Of a stretch of 64,000 nt of DNA, positions 8,538-15,785 are shown piece after piece (the stretch's first letter is position 1; every line of letters begins with the position of its first letter). Made by a program: the position numbers and the translations under genes. The notes below the pieces were generated by a model that saw nothing but the letters and a program-made list of their open reading frames with translations, made no database searches and had not been told where the DNA came from. The DNA comes from Roseibium sp. MMSF_3412 (GTDB lineage Bacteria > Pseudomonadota > Alphaproteobacteria > Rhizobiales > Stappiaceae), in the NCBI RefSeq assembly GCF_030733265.1, contig NZ_JASHJI010000013.1:102204-166203 (forward strand), given 5' to 3'.

Positions 8538-10457
8538 GTGATACCGTTGCGCTTTGTTTCCAACTGCTTGCAAGAGGCCGCCCTTCTGGCTTCCAGCTGT
8601 TTTGCAGCAGTCTTGGTGCTGTTGATTGCCAGCGTGACAAGCGCCGTTGCGCATCCGCATGTGTTCGTCGAGGCAAGGTCCAAACTGATCTTCGACGATG
8701 ACGGCAACGCCGTTGCGGTCAAGCATGTCTTCCGCTTCGACGATGCGTTTTCCGCCTTCGCGATCCAGGGCTTCGACACGAACCGGGACGGCGTCTATTC
8801 GCGGGAAGAGCTTGGCGAACTCGCCAAGGTCAATGTCGAGAGCATGGCCGATTTCGGATATTTCACTTTTGGCGACAATACGCGTGTCGAACTCGATTTT
8901 GACGCTCCGACGGATTACTGGCTCGAAGTCTCAACGCATTCCGTTCACGACTACTGGATGATGAAGCCGGAGGATTTCGAGGCGATCGAGGAGGATATCC
9001 GGTTGAATGGCGGTACGGCCATCGAGGAAGTGGAGCTACTTGAGCTTCATTTCGTGTTGCCGCTCAAGGATCCGAGCGATGCAACGGCACCGATAACGCT
9101 CGATGTCTACGATCCGACCTACTATGTCGATTTCAGGTTCGGGCAGGAAGCGGATGCGGTCGGGACGGTCAATGCGCCCGGTACGTGCCAGGTAACGCGC
9201 AAGGAGCCGCCGCCGCTCGATGCAGCAACTGCTTACGCGCTGGCGCAGATCGGGCCCGAGCAGCGGGATCTGCCACCTGAACTGCAGTCGGCGGCCGCTA
9301 CCCAGATCAACCAGATGATCGTCAACTGCGCGAGCGCGGCAGCCGGACTTCCGGCGTCCGTTGAGGGTGGCCAGGCCGAAACGCAGACGGCGTCCGTGGA
9401 TGCCGGTGCCAGTGCTGCCAGGGAAACCGAGACCCCGCCGGCAAACGATTCTTCCGAACTGGCATCCGCGCGCTCCGACGAGGTTGCTGCCTCGACACAG
9501 ATTGCGGTCATCAACAGCCCGGAGGCCGCCGTTGTCGGCGTCGGTGTGCTTGATCGCTTCTTTGGCACGATCGCAATCAAGCAAAAGGAATTTTACCAGC
9601 GACTGGTGGCCAGTCTGCGGGCATTCCGGAACAACCCCAGTGCCGGCTGGCTTCTGATCGGCCTGTCTTTCGCCTATGGCGTCTTTCATGCTGCCGGTCC
9701 GGGACATGGCAAGGCGATCATCACCTCTTACGTCGTTGCCAACAACGAGACCCTGAAAAAGGGGATCATGCTGTCCTTTGCGTCCGCGTTTGCGCAGGCT
9801 GTCACCGCAATCGTGCTTGTCGGTGGCCTTGCCGTCGTCTTCAATCTGACGAGCCTTGCGATCCAGGACACGGCGCGCTGGTTCGAAATCGGTTCCTATG
9901 TCCTGATCACGGGCCTGGGCGGATGGCTGCTTTGGCAAAAGGCCGGGAAACCCCTGGCGATGAGCATCGCCGACCGCCTGTCCGGTGGCAACCTGGCTTT
10001 TGCCGGAACGCACGGGCACGATCACCATCATCATGACCATGGCCACCACCACCATCACGTACTCGATGCGGATGGTGTGTGTACCACATGCGGCCATGCG
10101 CACGCGCCGACACCCGACATGGTTCAGGGCGAGATCACGCTTGGCCGCGCCGTATCCATCATTCTTGCGGTCGGTCTCAGGCCATGCACGGGGGCCCTGG
10201 TGGTTCTGGTGTTTGCCCTGTCCCAGGGCATGATCGTGGCCGGGGTGGCGTCGACGCTGGCGATGGCTGTCGGCACCGGAATCACGGTTTCGCTGCTGGC
10301 CGCCCTGGCTGTCGGTGCAAAGGATCTTGCCGTGCGGCTTTTCGGCGAAGGCAGCCCGATGGCGATCCGGGTGCACCGGTCAATCGAGATATTCGGCGCC
10401 GCCATCGTTTTCCTGCTCGGCATAACGCTTTTGATCGCCGCGCTCGGCTGGGGTTGA
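8538..10457 (+). CDS. DUF1007 - NicO nickel/cobalt transporter fusion
   Basis: This is a two-part membrane protein of about 639 residues. After a signal-like hydrophobic segment (residues 15-35) comes a DUF1007 domain beginning AHPHVFVEARSKLIFDDDG and running to about residue 230. A low-complexity Ala/Glu/Ser linker follows, then a NicO/RcnA-like multi-helix transporter from about residue 370, with HAAGPGHGKAIITSY and RPCTGALVVLVFALSQGM. Between helices is a histidine cluster followed by CTTCGHAHAP, a likely metal-binding loop. NicO proteins move Ni2+ or Co2+, and direction cannot be told from sequence. DUF1007 and NicO are often separate neighbouring genes, so this is a fusion. The start is uncertain: GTG at 8538 is used, and a later start before the signal segment is possible. 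Confidence 0.87.
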   Translation: MIPLRFVSNCLQEAALLASSCFAAVLVLLIASVTSAVAHPHVFVEARSKLIFDDDGNAVAVKHVFRFDDAFSAFAIQGFDTNRDGVYSREELGELAKVNVESMADFGYFTFGDNTRVELDFDAPTDYWLEVSTHSVHDYWMMKPEDFEAIEEDIRLNGGTAIEEVELLELHFVLPLKDPSDATAPITLDVYDPTYYVDFRFGQEADAVGTVNAPGTCQVTRKEPPPLDAATAYALAQIGPEQRDLPPELQSAAATQINQMIVNCASAAAGLPASVEGGQAETQTASVDAGASAARETETPPANDSSELASARSDEVAASTQIAVINSPEAAVVGVGVLDRFFGTIAIKQKEFYQRLVASLRAFRNNPSAGWLLIGLSFAYGVFHAAGPGHGKAIITSYVVANNETLKKGIMLSFASAFAQAVTAIVLVGGLAVVFNLTSLAIQDTARWFEIGSYVLITGLGGWLLWQKAGKPLAMSIADRLSGGNLAFAGTHGHDHHHHDHGHHHHHVLDADGVCTTCGHAHAPTPDMVQGEITLGRAVSIILAVGLRPCTGALVVLVFALSQGMIVAGVASTLAMAVGTGITVSLLAALAVGAKDLAVRLFGEGSPMAIRVHRSIEIFGAAIVFLLGITLLIAALGWG

Positions 10458-10493
10458 GGCGCCGAAGGCACAAGCAGCGGTGCTGCAGCAGCG

Positions 10494-11252
10494 TCAGAGC
10501 CCGAGCCGCTTTTCCCGGTAAGCGCGGACCGCGTCCCCAAAGGCCGAGAACAGCTTTTGCGAGGGCCCGTCCGTGGACACCCAGTATTCCGGGTGCCACT
10601 GCGTCGCCAGAACATATCCGGCACTGTCCTTGACGGACATTGCCTCGATTGTTCCGTCCTCTGCACGTGCTTCCATCACAAGGCCGCCGCCGAGTTCGCC
10701 CACGGCCTGACGGTGCAGCGAGTTGACGTCGAACGGCTCGGAGCCGATCACGTCTTCCAGCGTGCCGCCTTCGGCAACGTCCACCGGGTGCGCGATCCGG
10801 AAGCGCTCGTCCTGCTTTTCCGACACCGGTGCCCTGTGATCCTTCCGGCCGCTGAGGTCCTGTACCTCGGTCAGGAGCGTGCCGCCCATGGCGACGTTCA
10901 GTTCCTGCATGCCGCGGCAGATCGCAAAGACGGGGATGCCGCGTTCCACGGCTCTTCTCAACAAGGGCAGCGTCGTCGCATCGCGGTCCGGGTCGTAGGG
11001 GCCGTTCGCTTCCGTCGGCTCCTGGCCATAGAGCGCGGGATTGACGTTGGAACGGGATCCGGTTGCAACCACGCCATCGACCTGATCGAGCGCCGCGTCG
11101 ATATCAAGCTCCGCGCCGAGCGAGGGCAGGATCATCGGAATTGCGTCCGAGCCTTTCAGGACAGCGTGCAGATAGGTTGCGTTGACGGCGTGCCAGTTGA
11201 ACCCGTCGATGGGTTTGACGTCGGCTGTTACCAGGACAAGCGGTTTTGTCAT
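10494..11252 (-). CDS. Class I glutamine amidotransferase, PuuD-like gamma-glutamyl hydrolase
   Basis: The 252-residue protein has the class I glutamine amidotransferase triad: the nucleophile in FAICRGMQELN, then the C-terminal histidine in ATQWHPEYW followed by its glutamate. GGTLLTEVQDLSG and SLHRQAV are typical of the peptidase C26 / gamma-glutamyl-GABA hydrolase group. It would hydrolyse gamma-glutamyl conjugates such as gamma-glutamyl-GABA from putrescine catabolism, but no other puu genes are present, so the substrate is open. It is convergent with the NicO fusion gene, 36 bp away, and the start at 11252 has a weak AAGG-like ribosome site. Confidence 0.85.
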   Translation of the reverse strand: MTKPLVLVTADVKPIDGFNWHAVNATYLHAVLKGSDAIPMILPSLGAELDIDAALDQVDGVVATGSRSNVNPALYGQEPTEANGPYDPDRDATTLPLLRRAVERGIPVFAICRGMQELNVAMGGTLLTEVQDLSGRKDHRAPVSEKQDERFRIAHPVDVAEGGTLEDVIGSEPFDVNSLHRQAVGELGGGLVMEARAEDGTIEAMSVKDSAGYVLATQWHPEYWVSTDGPSQKLFSAFGDAVRAYREKRLGL

Positions 11253-11321
11253 TTTGAACCTTGCAGGGAAACGGAATTCTCGCGGGGGACGGCCCCAAGC
11301 GCAGATGTACCTGAAAGACGC

Positions 11322-11990
11322 CTAGTCCAGCAATCCCAATTCCTGCGCGACCTTGTAAAGCTGGGCCGCGTTGCGTGTGCCCACCTTTTCGCGAAGGTTG
11401 AGCCGGTGCGATTCCACCGTGCGCACGCTGATCCCGAGCGCCTTGGCGACTTCCTTGTTCGGCTGGCCTTTCGCGATTGCAGTCAGGACCTGCCGCTCGC
11501 GTTCGGTCAATCCGTAAGGGTCTTCCACGGGGGCGGACGCACTTGCACCCACCAGGGTCGGCCCGATGGCGGATGAAAAGAAGTAGCCGCCGGACGCGAC
11601 GCTGGTGATCGCAGTGATCATCTCCTGCGCCGAGATGTCCTTGAGGATGTAGCCGCGTGCGCCGGCCTGAACAACGCCGCGGACATATTCGGGATTGTCA
11701 TAGACCGACAGGATCAGCACACCGACCCCGGGCTGGGTCTTGCGGATTTCCATGGCCGCCTCGAGACCGTTCATCACCGGCATGGAGACGTCCATCAAAA
11801 GCACATCCGGCTTCAGGTTCCGGGTCATCCGCACGGCCTCGCGTCCATTGGTGGCTTCGCCGACGATTTCAAGCTCAGGCACCTTCTGCAGACGTGCCCG
11901 GATGCCGTCGCGGACGAGCTCGTGGTCGTCGGCAAGCAGAACGCGAATGGGCCGATCGAGCGAAGGGGAGGATGTGGAATTCGATGACAT
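11322..11990 (-). CDS. NarL/FixJ-type response regulator of the TRAP-linked two-component system
   Basis: The 222-residue protein has a receiver domain (residues 14-130) with the acidic pair VLLADDHEL, the phospho-acceptor aspartate in LLMDVSMP, and the switch lysine in ILKDIS. The C-terminal LuxR helix-turn-helix covers about residues 155-220 (LTERERQVLTAIAKGQPNKE, then GISVRTVESHRLNLREKV). It lies 7 bp downstream of the histidine kinase gene and is certainly cotranscribed with it. The pair is divergent from a TRAP transporter operon, and the usual inference is that it activates that transporter. A 24-bp dyad at 13414-13437 is the best candidate for its binding site. Confidence 0.92.
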   Translation of the reverse strand: MSSNSTSSPSLDRPIRVLLADDHELVRDGIRARLQKVPELEIVGEATNGREAVRMTRNLKPDVLLMDVSMPVMNGLEAAMEIRKTQPGVGVLILSVYDNPEYVRGVVQAGARGYILKDISAQEMITAITSVASGGYFFSSAIGPTLVGASASAPVEDPYGLTERERQVLTAIAKGQPNKEVAKALGISVRTVESHRLNLREKVGTRNAAQLYKVAQELGLLD

Positions 11991-11997
11991 GTTCAGT

Positions 11998-13359
11998 TTA
12001 CGCAGCCTTTGCCGACGTGTTGTCGAGCGGCATTTGCACCTTGATCCTTGTACCCCCGGAAGAGCGCCGGCTCAAAATCAACTTGCCGCCATAGGTCTCT
12101 ATGCGCTCGCGCATGTTGCGGAACCCGAGGCCTCCGGTCTTCGGCAATGGCCTTGGAAGGCCGACGCCATTGTCCTCCACACACAGGGTCAGGTCGTGAA
12201 CACCCACCTTCAGATCGATGTTGACCTTGCTTGCATGGGAGTGCCGGGCAACGTTGGTCATGCATTCCTGAACCACCCTGTACAATGCCGTCTTGGCGCC
12301 ATCCGACAAGCGGCTGTGGCACTGCTGCGCATCCACGTTCACCGTTATGCCCGACTGGCTCTGGATTTCCTTGCCGAGACTGCCCAGGGCGGCCGCCAGG
12401 CCCATGTCATCCAGAACGCTCGGTCTCAGATCCCGGGAGATGCGCCGCACCTCGGCAATCGTTCCATCGAGGGTCTTCAGGCACTTCGCCGCCTGAACCT
12501 GAAGGTCGGGGTCACGGGTTGCCTCGCTGTGGATCATCTCGATGCCGTAGCGAACGGAGACAAGCAGCTGCGAAATACTGTCGTGGAGTTCGGTCGAGAC
12601 CCGTTTGCGCTCCTGCTCCTGGACCTGGAAGATCCGGTTCGTCAGTTCCTTCAGCTTGCTGTCCGCAAACCGTTGTTCGGAGAAGCGCACGCCCGCAATC
12701 AGGCTGCCCGCAACGACGATCCCGGCGAGGGTGATCAGAAAGGTGACGAGCAGCGTCTGACGGATATTCTGCGCGAAGTCCGCCCGGATCGCGGCCACTT
12801 CCCGTGCAATGTCGTCGGTGTAAAGGCCGGTGCCCAGCATCCAGTCCCACTTGTTCAGCAAGATGGCGTATCCGAGTTTTTCCTCAACCGACCCCGTCGA
12901 GGGCTTGTGCCAGACATACTGGTGGAAACCGCCACCCGACTTGGCCTGTGTGATCAGGTTGCGGATGACATAATCGCCGTTGTCGTCCTGCAGGTCCCAC
13001 CAGTTCTGGCCGACAAGATGGGGCAGCTTGGGGTGGACGACATTGGTTCCGTCAAGCGTGTAGACGAAGAAGTAGCCGTCATATTCAAATGTCAGGTTTT
13101 CGAGGATTTCCTTGACTTCTTCCTGGGCAGCGGCGCGGCCTTCGGGTTCTTCGGCGTAGATCTGCTCGATCGACGTCAGCGCGAGGCTGACATAGTTCCG
13201 GATTTCCTGTCTTTTTGCCGCCAGAATGCGCTCTTCGACCGAGCGGGTTTCGGCATCGATGAGCTTCAGGGACTGCAGATAGGTGGTCGCGCCGATCAGC
13301 ACCGAAACCGCGATCAGGGGGAGGATCGTGATAATGAGGAGTTTGGTTTTGAAAGTCAC
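11998..13359 (-). CDS. Cache-domain sensor histidine kinase (HisKA_3 type)
   Basis: The 453-residue kinase has two membrane segments, about residues 6-28 and 200-222, flanking a periplasmic single-cache domain with DGYFFVYTLDGTNVVHPKLP and NKWDWMLGTGLYTDDI, the signature of sCache_2 sensors of small organic acids. The cytoplasmic part has the HisKA_3 dimerisation box ERKRVSTELHDSISQLLVSV with its histidine, and an ATPase domain with VEDNGVGLP and GGLGFRNMRERIETYGG. It pairs with the LuxR-type regulator immediately downstream. Given the divergent TRAP operon, the ligand is probably the TRAP substrate or a related carboxylate (inference). Confidence 0.92.
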   Translation of the reverse strand: MTFKTKLLIITILPLIAVSVLIGATTYLQSLKLIDAETRSVEERILAAKRQEIRNYVSLALTSIEQIYAEEPEGRAAAQEEVKEILENLTFEYDGYFFVYTLDGTNVVHPKLPHLVGQNWWDLQDDNGDYVIRNLITQAKSGGGFHQYVWHKPSTGSVEEKLGYAILLNKWDWMLGTGLYTDDIAREVAAIRADFAQNIRQTLLVTFLITLAGIVVAGSLIAGVRFSEQRFADSKLKELTNRIFQVQEQERKRVSTELHDSISQLLVSVRYGIEMIHSEATRDPDLQVQAAKCLKTLDGTIAEVRRISRDLRPSVLDDMGLAAALGSLGKEIQSQSGITVNVDAQQCHSRLSDGAKTALYRVVQECMTNVARHSHASKVNIDLKVGVHDLTLCVEDNGVGLPRPLPKTGGLGFRNMRERIETYGGKLILSRRSSGGTRIKVQMPLDNTSAKAA

Positions 13360-13413
13360 GAAAGTTGCCCTTGTAATGCGCAGCTGCCCGGTTTCACAGC
13401 GTTCTATTGCGAA

Positions 13414-13437
13414 TTTCTCGGTAGTACTACTGAGAAA
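13414..13437. promoter_or_regulatory. Near-perfect 24-bp operator between two-component and TRAP operons
   Basis: The arms TTTCTC (13414-13419) and GAGAAA (13432-13437) flank the perfect palindrome GTAGTACTAC (13421-13430), with one unpaired base on each side (13420 G, 13431 T), so 22 of 24 positions are self-complementary. It lies 55 bp upstream of the kinase start and 114 bp upstream of the SBP start, where a dimeric LuxR-type regulator could control both. Assignment to the 11322-11990 regulator is inference. Confidence 0.55.
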
Positions 13438-13551
13438 ATGCGCAGAACCACGAATAGCTTTCCTTCTGCTACGTCAACTAGACATACGGCGAGATCGGTG
13501 CAAGGTTGCAGTCCGGTCCTGAATTATTTGGTCCGATTAGGGAGGAAACTA

Positions 13552-14652
13552 ATGGATCGTCGTTCGTTTATCAAAAAAGCTGGTCTTGGTGCTGGTGGAA
13601 TTGCCGCCGGTTCTGCGCTTGCTGCTCCGGCAGTCGCACAGGGCACAACCGACATGGTCATCGTGTCGACCTGGCCGCGCGATTTCCCGGGTCTGGGTAT
13701 TCCGGCGCAGCGTCTGGCCGCTCGTATTGCCGAGCTGACCGAAGGCCGCATAAACGTTCAGTACTTTGCTGCCGGCGAGCGCGTCGGGGCATTCGACTCC
13801 TTCGATGAAGTCGCTTCCGGCAACGCGCAGGCCTACATCGCCGCAGACTACTACTGGAAAGGCAAGCACCCGGGTTGGGCTGCATTCACGGCTGTTCCGT
13901 TCGGTCTGACCGTGACCGAGATGGACGCCTGGATCAAATACGGCGGTGGCCAGGAACTCTGGGACGAACTCGCTGCCGGGTTCGGCCTGAAGAACTTTGC
14001 TGCCGGTAACACCGGCGTGCAGATGGGCGGCTGGTTCAACAAGGAAATCGAAACCGCTGACGACCTGAAGGGTCTGAAGATGCGTATTCCGGGTCAGGGC
14101 GGTGACGTCATGGCAAAACTCGGCGCGTCTCCGGTGTCCCTGCCGGGCGGCCAGATCTACGAAAACCTCGTTTCCGGCGCTATCGACGCAACCGAGTGGG
14201 TTGGTCCGTTCAACGACTACTTCATGAAGTTCTACGAAGCCGCGAAGTACTACTACTTCCCGGGCATGCATGAGCCGGGCGCGATGCTGGCCATGGGCTG
14301 CAACAAGGCATGGTACGACGGCCTGTCCAAGACGGACCAGGCGATCATCGCCGCTGCCTGCGCGGAAGAGAACGCCAACACCATGGCGGAAACCAACGCC
14401 AACAACGGTGTTTACCTGAAGCGCCTGATCGAAGAGCACGGCGTTGAACTGAAAGAGTTCAACGACGAGATCTACGATGCCTTCGGTGAAGCTGCGCAGG
14501 AAGTTCTCGAAGAGGCCATGGACCATTCTCCGGAAGCCAAGAAGATCTTCGAAAGCTTTGTCAATGCACGCCAGGAAATCGGTAGCTGGATGGCGATTTC
14601 CGATGTCGCGTATTCCAACAAGCGGAACCGCGTCCTGGGTATTCCGTCCTAA
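13552..14652 (+). CDS. TRAP transporter solute-binding protein (DctP family)
   Basis: The 366-residue periplasmic binding protein begins with a Tat-type signal, MDRRSFIKKAGLGAGGIAAG, cleaved near APAVAQ. The mature domain is a DctP fold with KGLKMRIPGQGGDVMAKLGA (the conserved arginine that salt-bridges a ligand carboxylate) and GAIDATEWVGPFNDY, close to the 2-oxo-acid/lactate-type TRAP receptors of the TakP group. The ATG at 13552 follows GGAGGA at 13541-13546, an excellent ribosome site, and gives the twin-arginine signal. The frame is open far upstream but that part is non-coding. A hairpin directly downstream probably keeps its expression above that of the permeases. The substrate is likely a mono- or 2-oxo-carboxylate, by similarity only. 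Confidence 0.92.
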   Translation: MDRRSFIKKAGLGAGGIAAGSALAAPAVAQGTTDMVIVSTWPRDFPGLGIPAQRLAARIAELTEGRINVQYFAAGERVGAFDSFDEVASGNAQAYIAADYYWKGKHPGWAAFTAVPFGLTVTEMDAWIKYGGGQELWDELAAGFGLKNFAAGNTGVQMGGWFNKEIETADDLKGLKMRIPGQGGDVMAKLGASPVSLPGGQIYENLVSGAIDATEWVGPFNDYFMKFYEAAKYYYFPGMHEPGAMLAMGCNKAWYDGLSKTDQAIIAAACAEENANTMAETNANNGVYLKRLIEEHGVELKEFNDEIYDAFGEAAQEVLEEAMDHSPEAKKIFESFVNARQEIGSWMAISDVAYSNKRNRVLGIPS

Positions 14653-14670
14653 GCGGAATTGGGGCTTAAA

Positions 14671-14700
14671 GGGACGGGAGCAATCCCGTCCCTCTTCTTT
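14671..14700 (+). terminator. Attenuating hairpin after the TRAP SBP gene
   Basis: The stem GGGACGGGA (14671-14679) and TCCCGTCCC (14684-14692) encloses a GCAA tetraloop and is followed by TCTTCTTT. It starts 18 bp after the SBP stop and ends before the small permease gene. Its position fits a partial terminator or 3'-stabilising hairpin giving more binding protein than permease. Confidence 0.7.
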
Positions 14701-14726
14701 ATCGAGACAAAAAAGGCATAGGCACG

Positions 14727-15764
14727 ATGACGGCCTTGGACACGGTTCAAGACGGCTCACCTGCCATGAATTCCGGTGATACACACAATCCCGGCAGTGC
14801 CCGCATCTTCCGCCTCTTCGGCTGGATCGTTCTGGCGCTTATGGCAGCGTTCGTCCTCAACAATTATCTGACCTACTGGCAGGATCTTCCCGGCATCAAC
14901 CCGATTTTCGGCGGTCCGGCGAACGGCACCGCGCCGATCCTGTGGTCCTGGCTGCAACTGGCGCTTTATGCCGCGCTTGTCCTGTGGGCGGTCGCCTATG
15001 TCATGCGAAGCAGCACGACGCTGCGCCAAGACAGCGAACGCATCAGCAATTTCAACACGTTCCTGATCCGCGCCGCCTTTTTTGCGGTGCTCATTGTCGG
15101 ACTTGTCGATGCCGCGATCTCGTTTCTGCGCATCGAGGGTCTGCTGCCGGCCGTGGTCGGGGACACGCTCGCCGAAGACCTCGGGAAATCGCGGTTCCGC
15201 GGCGCCTATGTGCATATGCCGCTGATCGGGCTGTCCGTCATACTTGCTGCCTTCACCCGAGGGGTCATCGCCTTTCCCTGGCTTGCCCTGCTCGTTGTGG
15301 TGGCCGAGCTTTTGATCGTGATCGGGCGCTTCGTGTTTTCCTATGAACAGGCATTCCTCGCCGATCTGGTGCGGTTCTGGTACGCGGCCCTGTTCCTGTT
15401 TGCCAGCGCCTACACCTTGCGCGAAGAAGGCCACGTTCGCGTCGACGTCTTCTATGCCGGTATGGCCCCGAAAACCAAGGGCTACGTGAACGCCGTGGGT
15501 TCGGTGGTTCTCGGCATGAGCCTTTGCGCCGTCATTCTGGTCCTCGGCATGGGCGGCAAGCAGAACATCATCAACAGTCCGATCCTGTCCTACGAGGTCA
15601 CCCAGGCCGGCTTCGGTCTTTACGTGAAGTACCTGATGGCCGGATTCCTCGGTGTGTTCGCGGTGTCCATGATGATCCAGTTCGTATCGTATTTTCTCGA
15701 CGCGGTCGCCGACATACGCGGCGAACCCGGCGGCCGGGATCACGAAAACCACCCCGTCAACTAA
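14727..15764 (+). CDS. TRAP transporter small permease subunit (DctQ family), long form
   Basis: At 345 residues this is about twice the size of a classical DctQ (about 160-200). It has additional N-terminal membrane segments (FGWIVLALMAAFVLNNYL, then a second pair around residues 75-95) before the DctQ-like core with EEGHVRVDVFYAG near residue 235. This long architecture is seen in TRAP systems whose large subunit is also enlarged, as here. The gene lies between the SBP and DctM genes, and the start is ATG at 14727 after AAAAGG. The protein anchors the SBP-docking complex in the inner membrane. Confidence 0.87.
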   Translation: MTALDTVQDGSPAMNSGDTHNPGSARIFRLFGWIVLALMAAFVLNNYLTYWQDLPGINPIFGGPANGTAPILWSWLQLALYAALVLWAVAYVMRSSTTLRQDSERISNFNTFLIRAAFFAVLIVGLVDAAISFLRIEGLLPAVVGDTLAEDLGKSRFRGAYVHMPLIGLSVILAAFTRGVIAFPWLALLVVVAELLIVIGRFVFSYEQAFLADLVRFWYAALFLFASAYTLREEGHVRVDVFYAGMAPKTKGYVNAVGSVVLGMSLCAVILVLGMGGKQNIINSPILSYEVTQAGFGLYVKYLMAGFLGVFAVSMMIQFVSYFLDAVADIRGEPGGRDHENHPVN

Positions 15765-15785
15765 GACCCGGCGAGATCTTCTGAA

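Noticed and set aside
9036..10376. Long minus-strand frame opposite the DUF1007-NicO gene
   Set aside because: It is composition-driven antisense of a well-supported membrane protein, with no homologous motif or ribosome site.
11740..13551. Upstream extension of the TRAP binding-protein frame
   Set aside because: The extension is antisense to the kinase and regulator genes. The twin-arginine signal and GGAGGA site put the true start at 13552.
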